Below are positions 17,566-26,163 of a stretch of 64,000 nucleotides of DNA, piece by piece. The DNA comes from Limnohabitans sp. (GTDB lineage Bacteria > Pseudomonadota > Gammaproteobacteria > Burkholderiales > Burkholderiaceae_C). The stretch covers positions 62,001 to 126,000 of the forward strand of contig JAOATL010000015.1 in NCBI GenBank assembly GCA_030158125.1, in the 5' to 3' direction. The notes under the pieces are model-generated. The model had not been told where the DNA came from, searched no databases, and saw only the letters and a list, made by a program, of their open reading frames with translations. The position numbers were made by a program, and so were the translations under genes. How positions within the stretch are numbered: the first letter of the stretch is position 1; the number at the start of each line of letters is the position of its first letter.

Positions 17566-18690
17566 ATGCATTGGCAGAACCTCTTGCGCTTGGCGCGAAA
17601 CCTGGGCGCATCAGATGTGCACTGGACAACTGGCGACATGCCTTGGCTGCGGATCGATGGTCACCTGCGGCGAGTGGCAGATTGGTGCGCACCTCAGGCG
17701 CTGCCGGACGAAATGCTGTCACGCGTGATGCGGGCAGAGGATGTGCATGGCATTCGCAATGCTTTGCTTCAAACCCATGCATGGGTCAATGCACACGCGA
17801 TTGACCCGACACAAGCACACAACAACCTCGACTTTGCCGTGTCTCTGCCAGCGCTTGGCCGCTTTCGGGTCAATGCGTTTGCACAAGATCGTGGACCGGC
17901 TTTGGCACTGCGCTTGATTGCCTCACACTTGCCAGACCTTGTGAGCCTAAAGGCGCCGGCTTGTGTTGCCAATTGGGGACTGCAGCCCCATGGTTTGGTG
18001 CTCATCACGGGTCCAACAGGCAGTGGCAAATCCACACTGCTGAGCGCTTTGCTGCATCACATCAACACACACCGCGAAGCGCATGTCTTGACCCTAGAGG
18101 ACCCCATTGAATTCATCCACACCTCGCAACGCAGCTTGGTGCACCAGCGTGAAGTGGGCCGCGACACACCCGACTTTGAATCGGGCTTGCGCGCGGGATT
18201 GCGCGAAGACCCCAATGTGCTGCTGGTGGGCGAGTTGCGCGACAGCACCACCATCAAGCTGGCATTGACGGCCGCTGAAACGGGTCACTTGGTGCTGGCC
18301 ACCTTGCACACCGCCAGCGCACCGCAGGCACTGGACCGCTTGGTCGATGCCTTTCCCTCGCATGAAAGAGAGGGTGTGCGGGCCTTGTTTGCCGAATGCT
18401 TGGTGGCCGTGCTGGCGCAAACACTGTGCCCTCATCGCTCGGGGCAAGGCCGCGTGGCAGCGCACGAAATCATGGTGGCCACACCGGCTGTGCGCAACCT
18501 CATGCGGGCGGGCAAAGTCAGCCAGTTGTACGCACTGCTGCAAACAGGTCAAGCAGTGGGCATGCAAACCCTGGACCAAAGTTTGTTGCGTTTGTTTCAC
18601 AGCCAAGAAATTAGCCAGCAGACGCTGGAGCGACTCCGAAAATACCCGCAAAATCCAAAACTGATGGACAATCACGCCTTAGAAGATTGA
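17566..18690 (+). CDS. PilT/PilU-like type IV pilus retraction ATPase (divergent)
   Basis: The 374-residue protein has a PilT-type N-terminal PAS-like domain (ASDVHWTTGDMPWLRIDGHLRRV) and a secretion ATPase core: Walker A GPTGSGKSTLL (about residues 149-159), Asp box LEDPIEF, Walker B LLVGELRD, His box TGHLVLATLHT, and a C-terminal VRNLMRAGKVSQLYALLQTG with VGMQTLDQSL. It would power pilus retraction. It differs from typical PilT by a 15-20 residue insertion near residues 70-90 and by GELRD for GEMRD. The start follows alignment with PilT; ATG 17524 would add 14 residues. No pilU follows. Confidence 0.85.
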   Translation: MHWQNLLRLARNLGASDVHWTTGDMPWLRIDGHLRRVADWCAPQALPDEMLSRVMRAEDVHGIRNALLQTHAWVNAHAIDPTQAHNNLDFAVSLPALGRFRVNAFAQDRGPALALRLIASHLPDLVSLKAPACVANWGLQPHGLVLITGPTGSGKSTLLSALLHHINTHREAHVLTLEDPIEFIHTSQRSLVHQREVGRDTPDFESGLRAGLREDPNVLLVGELRDSTTIKLALTAAETGHLVLATLHTASAPQALDRLVDAFPSHEREGVRALFAECLVAVLAQTLCPHRSGQGRVAAHEIMVATPAVRNLMRAGKVSQLYALLQTGQAVGMQTLDQSLLRLFHSQEISQQTLERLRKYPQNPKLMDNHALED

Positions 18691-18747
18691 CCTTCGATTC
18701 AGTCTTTCTGTTCACCCCTTATTTCAAACCCCAACACTGAACGCACC

Positions 18748-19662
18748 ATGAGCAGCTTGAACGCCAAAACCTACGAATCCGCACCTTCACAACATGTGGC
18801 CTTTTTGGGCCTGGGCGTCATGGGCTACCCCATGGCAGGTCACTTGGCACGTGCTGGCCATGCCGTCACGGTTTACAACCGCAGCGAAGCCAAAGCTGCT
18901 GCTTGGTGCAAAGAGTTTGCCGATTCACGCCAGCCGGCTCATGCGCCCACACCCCGCGAAGCCGTGAAGAATGCCGACATCGTTTTTTGCTGTGTCGGCA
19001 ATGACGACGATTTGCGCGCGGTGGTCTTAGGTCCTGACGGCGCCTTTGCCGGCATGAAAAAAGGCGCTATTTTGGTGGACCACACCACGGCTTCGGCCAA
19101 TGTGGCGCGCGAACTGTATGCCACTGCCAAAGCCCAAGGTCTGCACTTCATTGACGCCCCTGTGTCGGGTGGTCAGGGCGGTGCGCAAAATGGTTTGCTG
19201 ACCGTGATGTGCGGCGGTGATGCCGCCGTGTTTGAGACCACCAAGCCCGCGGCCATGGCTTTCTCTCGCGCTTACACCCTCATGGGCGAGTCGGGTGCAG
19301 GTCAACTGACCAAAATGGTCAACCAAGTGTGCATTGCCGGTCTGGTGCAAGGCTTGTCAGAAGCGATTGCCTTTGGCCAAAAAGCAGGGCTCGACATGAA
19401 CTTGGTGTTGGACGTCATTGGCAAAGGTGCGGCACAAAGCTGGCAAATGGACAACCGCGGCAAAACCATGGTGGCCGACAAATTTGACTTTGGATTTGCC
19501 GTCGACTGGATGCGCAAAGACTTGGGCCTGGTGATGGAAGAGGCCAAAAGCAATGGCGCACGCTTGCCTGTCACGGCTTTGGTCGACCAGTTCTATGCCG
19601 ATGTCCAGCAAATGGGCGGTAAGCGCTGGGACACCTCCAGCCTGATCAAACGCTTGGGCTAA
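18748..19662 (+). CDS. NAD(P)-dependent beta-hydroxyacid dehydrogenase (3-hydroxyisobutyrate dehydrogenase family)
   Basis: The 304-residue protein begins its Rossmann fold with FLGLGVMGYPMAGHLARAGH (residues 19-38), has the substrate motif DAPVSGGQGGAQNGLLTVMCGG (about 140-160) and the catalytic Lys in GAGQLTKMVNQ (about 192). These enzymes oxidise beta-hydroxy acids such as 3-hydroxyisobutyrate or tartronate semialdehyde. The C-terminal helical domain ends in KRWDTSSLIKRL. The choice of substrate and of NAD versus NADP cannot be settled. A strong bidirectional terminator follows. Confidence 0.88.
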   Translation: MSSLNAKTYESAPSQHVAFLGLGVMGYPMAGHLARAGHAVTVYNRSEAKAAAWCKEFADSRQPAHAPTPREAVKNADIVFCCVGNDDDLRAVVLGPDGAFAGMKKGAILVDHTTASANVARELYATAKAQGLHFIDAPVSGGQGGAQNGLLTVMCGGDAAVFETTKPAAMAFSRAYTLMGESGAGQLTKMVNQVCIAGLVQGLSEAIAFGQKAGLDMNLVLDVIGKGAAQSWQMDNRGKTMVADKFDFGFAVDWMRKDLGLVMEEAKSNGARLPVTALVDQFYADVQQMGGKRWDTSSLIKRLG

Positions 19663-19685
19663 GCACGCTGCCGGGGATTTGCCAC

Positions 19686-19716
19686 AAAAAAGGGCTCTGA
19701 TTTCAGAGCCCTTTTT
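19686..19716. terminator. Bidirectional rho-independent terminator
   Basis: AAAAAGGGCTCTGA and TCAGAGCCCTTTTT form a near-perfect hairpin with a very short loop, with T runs on both strands. It separates the dehydrogenase gene (+, ends 19662) from the convergent dolP-like gene (-, ends 19735). Confidence 0.9.
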
Positions 19717-19734
19717 GCTTTGGCATGCGGCCTA

Positions 19735-20385
19735 TTACAGCTTAGGCTGGGCCTGAGGGGACAAAGGCTGGGCGCTGATGCGCTTGAGCTCTTCTTCAGA
19801 AATGGTCTCAAACACTCGCACCACCTTGACCACGCCGCTGACGCTGCCACTGCGTGCAATTTCAGATGCGCGCTGCGCTTCACGGGCGGTAACGCGGCCC
19901 ATCAAATACACAATGCCGCGCTCGGTGATGACTTTGAAAGCATTGGACTGCAAGTCTTTGGCATCGACCAACAAGGCTTTGATTTGACCGGTGGTGATGG
20001 CGTCTTTGGAGCGCTGTGTCAGGGAACTGGCAGGCTGAACGGCCAAGTCATTGACCACGGAATTGACGTTTTCTTGGCTTTTGGCCAAGCGTTCCGCCCG
20101 GTCTTTTTCGGCCGCAGAGCTGACCTCACCGGTCAACAGCACCATGCGGTTGTAGCTGGTGACGTTGACGTGCGCGGCATCGCTGAGGTTTTGGCGAAGG
20201 CCTTGTGCCGTTCGCAACTCAATGCCTTCGTCTTCCAACTGAATGCCTGTGGTGCGGCGGTCAATGGCCACCATGCCACTCATCACAGCACTGCCCACCA
20301 CCAAAGGTGCGCAAGCCGACAAACTGGTGATGACGGCACTGACAGCCAAACCAGACAGCATCCAACGTTTGAGATTGAGTTTCAC
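19735..20385 (-). CDS. dolP: BON-domain outer-membrane lipoprotein, DolP-like
   Basis: The 216-residue protein has a lipoprotein signal with lipobox LSAC (Cys about 25) and two BON domains (about 48-115 and 125-195, each with an Asn/Gly-centred VNVTSYNRMVLLTGEV or FKVITERGIVYLMGRVTAREA). DolP (YraP) helps keep the outer membrane intact at division sites. I start it at GTG 20385 because AAGGAA lies just upstream; an ATG at 20412 has no such site. It follows the SIS gene by 78 bases, as in many proteobacteria. Confidence 0.88.
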   Translation of the reverse strand: MKLNLKRWMLSGLAVSAVITSLSACAPLVVGSAVMSGMVAIDRRTTGIQLEDEGIELRTAQGLRQNLSDAAHVNVTSYNRMVLLTGEVSSAAEKDRAERLAKSQENVNSVVNDLAVQPASSLTQRSKDAITTGQIKALLVDAKDLQSNAFKVITERGIVYLMGRVTAREAQRASEIARSGSVSGVVKVVRVFETISEEELKRISAQPLSPQAQPKL

Positions 20386-20462
20386 TTGAAATTCCTTAGA
20401 GAGTCTTGTCATATTTTAATCGGGTGTTGGGAGAAAGTGAATTCAGCCAAGCTTGGAGCGCT

Positions 20463-21041
20463 TTAAGAGATGGCGTCCTGATCGCCCATGAGCTGGGCAT
20501 CGACGCCATCGCACAGGCAATGCAAGGCCAGTTGTTGCACTTCGCGAATGCGCGCCGCACGGTCATGGGGGATGCCCACATGCACATCGGTCTCGCGCAG
20601 GGCTTTGGCCACCGCGCCACCGCCTTTGCCCGTCAGGGCAATGACGGTCATGTCGCGCTCGTGCGCCGCATGCAGGGCTCGCATCAGACCTTCTTCTTCG
20701 CCGTTGGCCGTCAGCAACAACAACACATCGCCGGCCTGTCCCAATGCACGGACTTGGCGCGCCAAGCCGGCATAAGCGGGATCGCCCATGCCTTCGTGCC
20801 GCAAGGCGATGGCCGCCAACTCGGGGCGCTCTCGCTCAAAACCACCGACAAACAGGCTGGCAAAGTACTGCGCCAAAGCCGCCGAACTGCCCTCACCGCA
20901 CACCATCACCTTGCCACCACTGGTGACACAGGCCATGAGCGCCTGAACGCCAGCGTCCAAAGGCTTGGCCAATGTTTCGGCGGCCTGGTACTGCAGGTCG
21001 GCACTGTCGATGAAATGTTGCTGAATGCGCAGGTCTAACAT
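20463..21041 (-). CDS. SIS-domain protein, DiaA/GmhA family
   Basis: The 192-residue protein is a single sugar-isomerase (SIS) domain: MVCGEGSSAALAQYFASLFVGGFERERPELAAIAL (phosphosugar loop), DVLLLLTANGEEEGLMRALHAAHERDMTVIALTGKGGG, and a C-terminal helix IREVQQLALHCLCDGVDAQLMG. Its place between yraN and dolP points to DiaA, the DnaA initiator-associating factor, rather than sedoheptulose-7-phosphate isomerase GmhA, which has a close sequence. The start at 21041 gives the usual length; the frame is open further upstream. Confidence 0.85.
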   Translation of the reverse strand: MLDLRIQQHFIDSADLQYQAAETLAKPLDAGVQALMACVTSGGKVMVCGEGSSAALAQYFASLFVGGFERERPELAAIALRHEGMGDPAYAGLARQVRALGQAGDVLLLLTANGEEEGLMRALHAAHERDMTVIALTGKGGGAVAKALRETDVHVGIPHDRAARIREVQQLALHCLCDGVDAQLMGDQDAIS

Positions 21042-21084
21042 GAGCAGGATGATACCTGCTGCGCATGACGCTTGGCATGCACGT

Positions 21085-21465
21085 CTACCATGCACTCGCA
21101 TCAAACGCCGCCTTCTGCCATATGAGACCTTCGGCTTCCCAAGCCACGACGTCGAACCGGGTGGGCGGCAAGGGCTGCCAACGCCACAAGAAGTAACGTG
21201 CAGCAAAGATGATGCGGCGTTGTTTGGCCCGGCTGACGCTGCCCAAGGCACCGCCAAACTGGCGTTGCGTGCGCCTTCGCACCTCGACAAACACCAAGGT
21301 ACTGTCAGATTCTTGCAAAATGAGGTCGATTTCGCCGCCGCCCCTGCCAGGCGTTCGATAATTGCGCTGTAACAAATGCAAGCCCTGCTGTTGTAAAAAG
21401 AGAAGCGCTGCATCTTCTGCGGCATCGCCCATTTGTTTGGTGCTTTGCCGGGCGATTGGCTTCAT
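21085..21465 (-). CDS. yraN: UPF0102 family endonuclease-like protein YraN
   Basis: The 126-residue protein has the family opening KQMGDAAEDAALLFLQQQGLHLLQRNYRT and the nuclease-like core GEIDLILQESDSTLVFVEVRRRT (Asp and the E-x-K-like EVR), followed by VSRAKQRRIIFAARYFL. The fold resembles Holliday-junction resolvases and restriction endonucleases, but activity is not settled. Start at 21465 is by family length; the frame continues upstream over the rsmI start region. It lies 43 bases before the SIS gene. Confidence 0.88.
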   Translation of the reverse strand: MKPIARQSTKQMGDAAEDAALLFLQQQGLHLLQRNYRTPGRGGGEIDLILQESDSTLVFVEVRRRTQRQFGGALGSVSRAKQRRIIFAARYFLWRWQPLPPTRFDVVAWEAEGLIWQKAAFDASAW

Positions 21466-21518
21466 GATTGGCGATGCACCTTGAATTTTGCGTTGACTTG
21501 TAGGACCTAGGAACACCA

Positions 21519-22571
21519 TTGACTTCACCATCTGAACATTTTGAACGGTCTGAAACGCCCACTTCATCGCTTGATTTAAAGGCAGTTGATTTAAAGGCAG
21601 TTGATTCAACGGCGGCAACTTTGCCCCCTGCAAGTGCAGGTGCGTCCTTGGCGTCCGTTTATGGCAAAGCCTTTCAGGCCGCACGTGAAGCAGTGGGTCC
21701 TCAAAACCATCCCGTCAGCACACTGTATGTGGTGGCCACCCCCATTGGCAATCTGGCAGACATCACTTTGCGCGCTTTGTATGTCATTGAAAGGGCCGAC
21801 ACACTGGCCTGCGAAGACACCCGTCACACGCAACAGTTGTTGCGGGCTTATGGTTTAGATCGAGGCAACTCGCAATTGCTGGCTGTGCACCAGCACAACG
21901 AAACCGAGGCGGCTGCGCAAGTCATCGCGCGTTTAGCGCAAGGCCAACGTGTGGCTTATGTCAGCGATGCTGGCACGCCAGCCATCAGCGATCCGGGCGC
22001 ACGCTTGGTGGCCGCCGTTGCCGCGGCTGGCTACAGAGTGATGCCCTTGCCAGGGGCCAGCAGTGTCACCACATTGCTCAGTGCCGCAGGCATGACAGGC
22101 GAAGGCGGTTTTGTGTTTACAGGCTTCTTGTCGTCCAAAGCCACCGAACGACAGCGTGCGGTTGACATCATCCAAGCCGAATCGCGCGCCGTCGTATTGC
22201 TAGAAGCCCCCCATCGCATTGAAGCTTTGGCACAAGCGCTGTCTAGTTTGGGTTCGCGCTTGATCACGGTGGGTCGTGAATTGACCAAGCAATTTGAAAC
22301 TGTGCACACCGTGCCTGCGCAAGACCTGCCCGCGTGGTTTACACAAAAAGCCGACCATGTGCGCGGTGAATTTGCGCTGGTCGTTCATGCTTTGGACAAA
22401 CCCAAGCAAGACCACAGCGAAGCCTTAGATGCAGTCAGTTTGCGCACGCTTAAATTGCTGCTGACCGAGTTGCCCTTGAAGACGGCCGTCAAACTCACCA
22501 GCGACATCACCGGCGCTTCTAAAAATGTGGTTTATGACACTGCGCTCAGTTTGAAAAAAGGCTTGGACTGA
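21519..22571 (+). CDS. rsmI: 16S rRNA (cytidine-1402-2'-O)-methyltransferase RsmI
   Basis: The tetrapyrrole-methylase-like fold starts at LYVVATPIGNLADITLRAL (about residue 69) and includes LACEDTRHTQQLL, VAYVSDAGTPAISDPGARLV, VMPLPGASSVTTLLSAAGM and a C-terminal helical domain. It methylates the ribose of C1402 in 16S rRNA. The frame opens at TTG 21519 and gives 350 residues, about 65 more than E. coli, with a low-complexity N-terminal extension containing a 15-bp tandem repeat. No ATG occurs before the conserved core, so the start is uncertain. Confidence 0.92.
   Translation: MTSPSEHFERSETPTSSLDLKAVDLKAVDSTAATLPPASAGASLASVYGKAFQAAREAVGPQNHPVSTLYVVATPIGNLADITLRALYVIERADTLACEDTRHTQQLLRAYGLDRGNSQLLAVHQHNETEAAAQVIARLAQGQRVAYVSDAGTPAISDPGARLVAAVAAAGYRVMPLPGASSVTTLLSAAGMTGEGGFVFTGFLSSKATERQRAVDIIQAESRAVVLLEAPHRIEALAQALSSLGSRLITVGRELTKQFETVHTVPAQDLPAWFTQKADHVRGEFALVVHALDKPKQDHSEALDAVSLRTLKLLLTELPLKTAVKLTSDITGASKNVVYDTALSLKKGLD
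21571..21615 (+). repeat. 15-bp tandem repeat in the N-terminal extension of rsmI
   Basis: TTGATTTAAAGGCAG occurs twice in direct succession (21571-21585, 21586-21600), with a third degenerate copy at 21601-21615. It is in frame and encodes LDLKA/VDLKA/VDSTA ahead of the RsmI core. On the other strand it gives the LNQLPLNQLP stretch upstream of yraN. Confidence 0.85.
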
Positions 22572-22579
22572 AGGCGGCG

Positions 22580-22606
22580 TCAGGTCTCAATGAATTTGAA
22601 ACCTGA
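22580..22606. terminator. Weak hairpin between convergent rsmI and EamA genes
   Basis: TCAGGT (22580-22585) pairs with ACCTGA (22601-22606), extended by a wobble and three inner pairs around a 7-base loop. No T run follows on either strand, so it is a poor intrinsic terminator but the only hairpin seen at the end of the long minus-strand operon. Confidence 0.3.
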
Positions 22607-22617
22607 ACCTCATTCAC

Positions 22618-23523
22618 TTAACGCTTGCGCAAGCCTAGCCACATCACGGCGCCCACCACCAAAGCGGCACCCACCAACTGTATGGGCGCAATGGCTTGGT
22701 CAAGCAGTGCCCAAGCCAAGGTCAAGGCAAACACAGGCTCGACGTTCATGATGGCCGAGTTGCCCACCACACCCAAACGAGGCAGGACGGTAAACAAGAT
22801 GGTGAAGGCCGTGCCGTATAAGAAGGTCAAAAGCCCTAAGCCCCACCAACCGGCCGGCGCATCGGGCAAATGAAAACCACCCTGGCTGAATGCTGCGGCC
22901 ACGGCCAGCACACCGACCAAGGACATCGAAGAAAAGGTGCGCACGCGCCCATCTAAGCCGGCGGTTTCGTGTTGGGTGTAGACCAGTGCCAAACCAAAGG
23001 TGGCCGAGGCGGCCAGAGCAAACGCCACACCACTGCCAATTTGCGCCCAATGTTCGGACGCGCCCAAACCAGAAGCGGCACCCATCACATCCAAGGCCAA
23101 GGCCAAGCCCACCAAAATAAGGGGCATGCTCCATAGCACGGCTTTTTCGGGTTGGTGCTTGTAGAGCACACGCGCCCAAAATGCGGTGGACAAGGGATAG
23201 GTATTGAAGGCCAACAAAGCCAAGGCCACGGGCAATCTGGCCACCGAAGAATACAAACAAACACTTTGAACGGCAATGATCAAACCGATGAGGGGCAAGT
23301 ATTTTTTGTGCCGCGGCTCTAGTCGAATTGGCACTTTCTGTTGCCACAAAATCAGACCCACCACCAAGGCCGTGACCGCACTTCGAAAACTCACGGCGGT
23401 GATGACGTCTACGCCGTGGTTGAACGCAAAGCGCGCAGCCACATGGTTGGCGCCCATCATGAAGGCCACCAACAACAAAGTGGCAAAGGCGGTGATGGAC
23501 AGGGCTTTGGATGTTTCAGTCAT
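22618..23523 (-). CDS. EamA/DMT family transporter
   Basis: The 301-residue protein has ten predicted membrane segments in two EamA repeats (about 5-140 and 150-295), with the usual small-residue motifs NHVAARFAF near the start and NVEPVFALTLAWALLDQAIAPIQLVGAALVVGAVMWLG near the end. DMT proteins export metabolites such as amino acids or nucleosides. It starts four bases after the PanE-like stop and closes the hpa-linked operon, so it may move a pathway-related compound; that link is inference. Confidence 0.85.
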   Translation of the reverse strand: MTETSKALSITAFATLLLVAFMMGANHVAARFAFNHGVDVITAVSFRSAVTALVVGLILWQQKVPIRLEPRHKKYLPLIGLIIAVQSVCLYSSVARLPVALALLAFNTYPLSTAFWARVLYKHQPEKAVLWSMPLILVGLALALDVMGAASGLGASEHWAQIGSGVAFALAASATFGLALVYTQHETAGLDGRVRTFSSMSLVGVLAVAAAFSQGGFHLPDAPAGWWGLGLLTFLYGTAFTILFTVLPRLGVVGNSAIMNVEPVFALTLAWALLDQAIAPIQLVGAALVVGAVMWLGLRKR

Positions 23524-23527
23524 GATT

Positions 23528-24529
23528 TCATTGTGGCGGGTAGAGCCCGCGAACACTGGCATGCAAGCGACTGAGGCCCAACAAGGCGTCGGTGTAAGGG
23601 GTGTTCACTTGTGTCAGTTGCCCCAACTCGCGCACGCCGCTGACCAACGCATCGAGCTCCACCGTTTTACCGGCTTCTACATCTTGCAACATGGATGTTT
23701 TGAACGCACCCAACTTCATGGTGACCGCGTGCCGGTCCTCGGGCATTTGCGCAATAGGGATCCCTATTTTTTCACCAATAGCTTTGGCCTCCAGCATCAC
23801 CTTCGAGACAAAGTCGCGCACCAAATCGTCTTTCAAAATGAGGTCGGTGGTGGCGCCGGTGATGGCGCTGATGGGGTTCACGGTCATGTTGCCCCAGAGT
23901 TTGTACCAAACGTCTTTTTGAATTTGCGCAGAGGCGCTGGCATTGAAACCGGCTGCTTGCAAATCTGCCACCAACTGCTGCACGCGTGCACTGACCTCCC
24001 CGTTTTGTGCCGCAGGCTCGCCCACAATCAAGCCTTGGCCAAAGTGATGACGCACCACACCCGGCGCATCGAGTGAGCAACTGGCATGCACCACACAGCC
24101 CACCACATGGTGCGCTGGAATGGCTTGGGCAATGCGGCCTTCGGGGTCGATGGTGTTGAGGGTGGTGCCTTGCAACTTGCCACCAAAGCCTTGAAAGAAC
24201 CACCAAGGCACGCCGTTCATGGCGGTCATCACGAGGGTGTTGGGGCCCAGCAGAGGCGCTATGCCTTTTGCGACATCGGCCATGGCGGGCGCCTTGACGG
24301 CAACAATGACCAAATCTTGGGGCCCTAAATCGGCGGGCTGCACAGACACCTTGACATCTGCTTTGATGCGAGCATCAGCTGCTTGCGTTTGAACGCACTG
24401 CAGGCCATTTTTTTGCAAAGCGTCAAGCGTGGCACCGCGCGCCACCACACTCACCTCATGGCCTGTTTGTGCCAAGTGAACACCGATCCACCCACCAATG
24501 GCGCCTGCGCCGTAGATGCAAACTTTCAT
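23528..24529 (-). CDS. 2-dehydropantoate 2-reductase (PanE/ApbA family)
   Basis: The 333-residue protein starts with the NADPH-binding GAGAIGGWIGVHLAQTGHEVSVVARG (residues 6-31) and contains the catalytic-helix Lys region VWYKLWGNMTVNPISAITG (about 205-225) and a C-terminal SMLQDVEAGKTVELDALVSGV (substrate-binding Ser/Asp). PanE reduces ketopantoate to pantoate for coenzyme A, but many paralogues act on other keto acids. Its ATG overlaps the aldolase stop by four bases, placing it inside the hpa-linked operon and favouring a catabolic paralogue. Confidence 0.82.
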   Translation of the reverse strand: MKVCIYGAGAIGGWIGVHLAQTGHEVSVVARGATLDALQKNGLQCVQTQAADARIKADVKVSVQPADLGPQDLVIVAVKAPAMADVAKGIAPLLGPNTLVMTAMNGVPWWFFQGFGGKLQGTTLNTIDPEGRIAQAIPAHHVVGCVVHASCSLDAPGVVRHHFGQGLIVGEPAAQNGEVSARVQQLVADLQAAGFNASASAQIQKDVWYKLWGNMTVNPISAITGATTDLILKDDLVRDFVSKVMLEAKAIGEKIGIPIAQMPEDRHAVTMKLGAFKTSMLQDVEAGKTVELDALVSGVRELGQLTQVNTPYTDALLGLSRLHASVRGLYPPQ

Positions 24530-25335
24530 AAACGATAGCTTTCTTCGGGACGCACCATGCCGCGGTCCACTTGTCGAATGAGGGCGTCGAGTACATCAGT
24601 GCCCGCACCATGGTTGGGATTGAATTGCAGGGCATCGCGCGTGCATTTGGCAGCGATGTTGTCACTCACAGGAATGACCGCTTGCGGGCCGCCCATGCTG
24701 AAGGTGGCCAATTGAATTTCACAGGCACGTTGCAGGGTCCACAAAATGGCAAAGGTTTGCGGCAACGTGGCGCCCCATGACAGCAAGCCATGGTTGCGCA
24801 AAATCACTGCCTGCTTGTTGCCAATGCTCTTGAGCAAGCGCGGCGCTTCATCGGCATGGATGGTGATGCCTTCAAAGTCATGGTACGCGATCATGTCGTG
24901 GAGTTGCGCGGTGTAAAAATTAGTTTGTTGCAAACCGTCTTTTAAACAAGCGACCGATACACCTGCGGTGGTGTGCGTGTGCATGACGCAATGTGCGCCC
25001 GGCAAGCTGTCGTGGATGGCCGCATGCACCGTAAAGCCTGCAGGATTGACCGGGTAGGGCGAACCATCCAAGGCTTTGCCCTTGAGGTCAATCTTGACCA
25101 AGTTGCTGGCAGTGACTTCGCTGTAATGCAAACCAAACGGATTGATCAAGAAATGTTTTTCTGAGCCACTCACTTCTTGCGGCAAGCGCAAGGTGATGTG
25201 GTTGTAAATCATCTCAGTCCAGCCCAAGAAAGCAAAGACGCGGTAGCACGCCGCCAATTGCACACGCGCTTCCCATTCTTTGGGGTGCACCTCATGCTGC
25301 AATGAGCGAACCGTCGGCAGTTGATGCTTCAGCAT
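24526..25335 (-). CDS. Class II aldolase/adducin family protein
   Basis: The 269-residue protein has the class II aldolase zinc site His residues in MHTHTTAGVSVA (about 116-118) and the later VILRNHGLLSWGATLPQTFAILWTLQRACEIQLA. Members include fuculose-1-phosphate aldolase and decarboxylases, but close sequences of this length with no sugar context are of unknown substrate. ATG 25335 is used (TTG 25341 would overlap hpaI). It directly follows hpaI and overlaps the PanE-like gene, so a pathway link is likely though unproved. Confidence 0.82.
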   Translation of the reverse strand: MLKHQLPTVRSLQHEVHPKEWEARVQLAACYRVFAFLGWTEMIYNHITLRLPQEVSGSEKHFLINPFGLHYSEVTASNLVKIDLKGKALDGSPYPVNPAGFTVHAAIHDSLPGAHCVMHTHTTAGVSVACLKDGLQQTNFYTAQLHDMIAYHDFEGITIHADEAPRLLKSIGNKQAVILRNHGLLSWGATLPQTFAILWTLQRACEIQLATFSMGGPQAVIPVSDNIAAKCTRDALQFNPNHGAGTDVLDALIRQVDRGMVRPEESYRL

Positions 25336-25337
25336 GA

Positions 25338-26153
25338 TCAATACACCTGGCCGGACGCGGGCAACTCAATGCCTGCATTGGGTTTGAATTTTTTCGCCAG
25401 TGCGGCGGTTTGGCGCACCAAGATTTGCGTGTCCAAACCCACGGCCACAAACAAAGCGCCCAGTGCCAAATAGTGTTTGGCTTGCGCCTCGTCGGACGTC
25501 AAGATGCCGGGTGCTTTGCCTGCTTTCAAAATGCGTGCAATCGCATCTTCAATGGCCGCTTGCACTTCTGGGTGATTGGGATCACCCACGTGGCCCAAAG
25601 AAGCAGACAAATCGGCGGGGCCAATGAAGACGCCATCCACACCAGGTGTGTTGGCAATGGCGTCCAAGTTTTTCAAAGCTTCACGTGTTTCGGCCTGCAC
25701 CAACAAGCACACTTGTTCATTGGCTTCTTTGGTGTAGTTGGGAAACATGCCCCAACGCGACGCCCGTGCGCCGCCCATGCCGCGCACGCCGCCCTTGCCA
25801 TCGTTTTGTGGATAGCGCATGGCTTGCACCAACTGCGCCGCTTGCTCGGGTGTGTCCACCATGGGAATCAGCAGCGTTTCGGCACCCAAATCCAAATACT
25901 GTTTGATCAATGCCGTATCGCCCACTGGCACACGGGCAATGGCGTTGTTGACAGGATAGGCCGCAATGGCTTGAAGTTGTTGTTGAATGCTTTGCAAGTT
26001 GTTGGGTGCATGTTCACCATCGATCAACAACCAATCGAAGCCTGCCATGGCGCACATTTCGGCGCTGTAACTGTTGGCCAGCCCCATCCACAATCCAATT
26101 TGCGCTTGCTTTTCAGAGATGGCTTTTTTAAAACGATTGACAGGAGTTTTCAT
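25338..26153 (-). CDS. hpaI: 4-hydroxy-2-oxoheptanedioate aldolase HpaI
   Basis: The 271-residue class II pyruvate aldolase shows [32 protein letters not shown] (residues 20-51), the metal-binding [17 protein letters not shown] with Glu about 150, and [17 protein letters not shown] (metal Asp about 176). It splits 4-hydroxy-2-oxoheptanedioate into pyruvate and succinic semialdehyde, the last step of homoprotocatechuate meta-cleavage. It comes 10 bases after hpaH. Confidence 0.92.
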   Translation of the reverse strand: MKTPVNRFKKAISEKQAQIGLWMGLANSYSAEMCAMAGFDWLLIDGEHAPNNLQSIQQQLQAIAAYPVNNAIARVPVGDTALIKQYLDLGAETLLIPMVDTPEQAAQLVQAMRYPQNDGKGGVRGMGGARASRWGMFPNYTKEANEQVCLLVQAETREALKNLDAIANTPGVDGVFIGPADLSASLGHVGDPNHPEVQAAIEDAIARILKAGKAPGILTSDEAQAKHYLALGALFVAVGLDTQILVRQTAALAKKFKPNAGIELPASGQVY

Positions 26154-26163
26154 GTGGCTTCTT

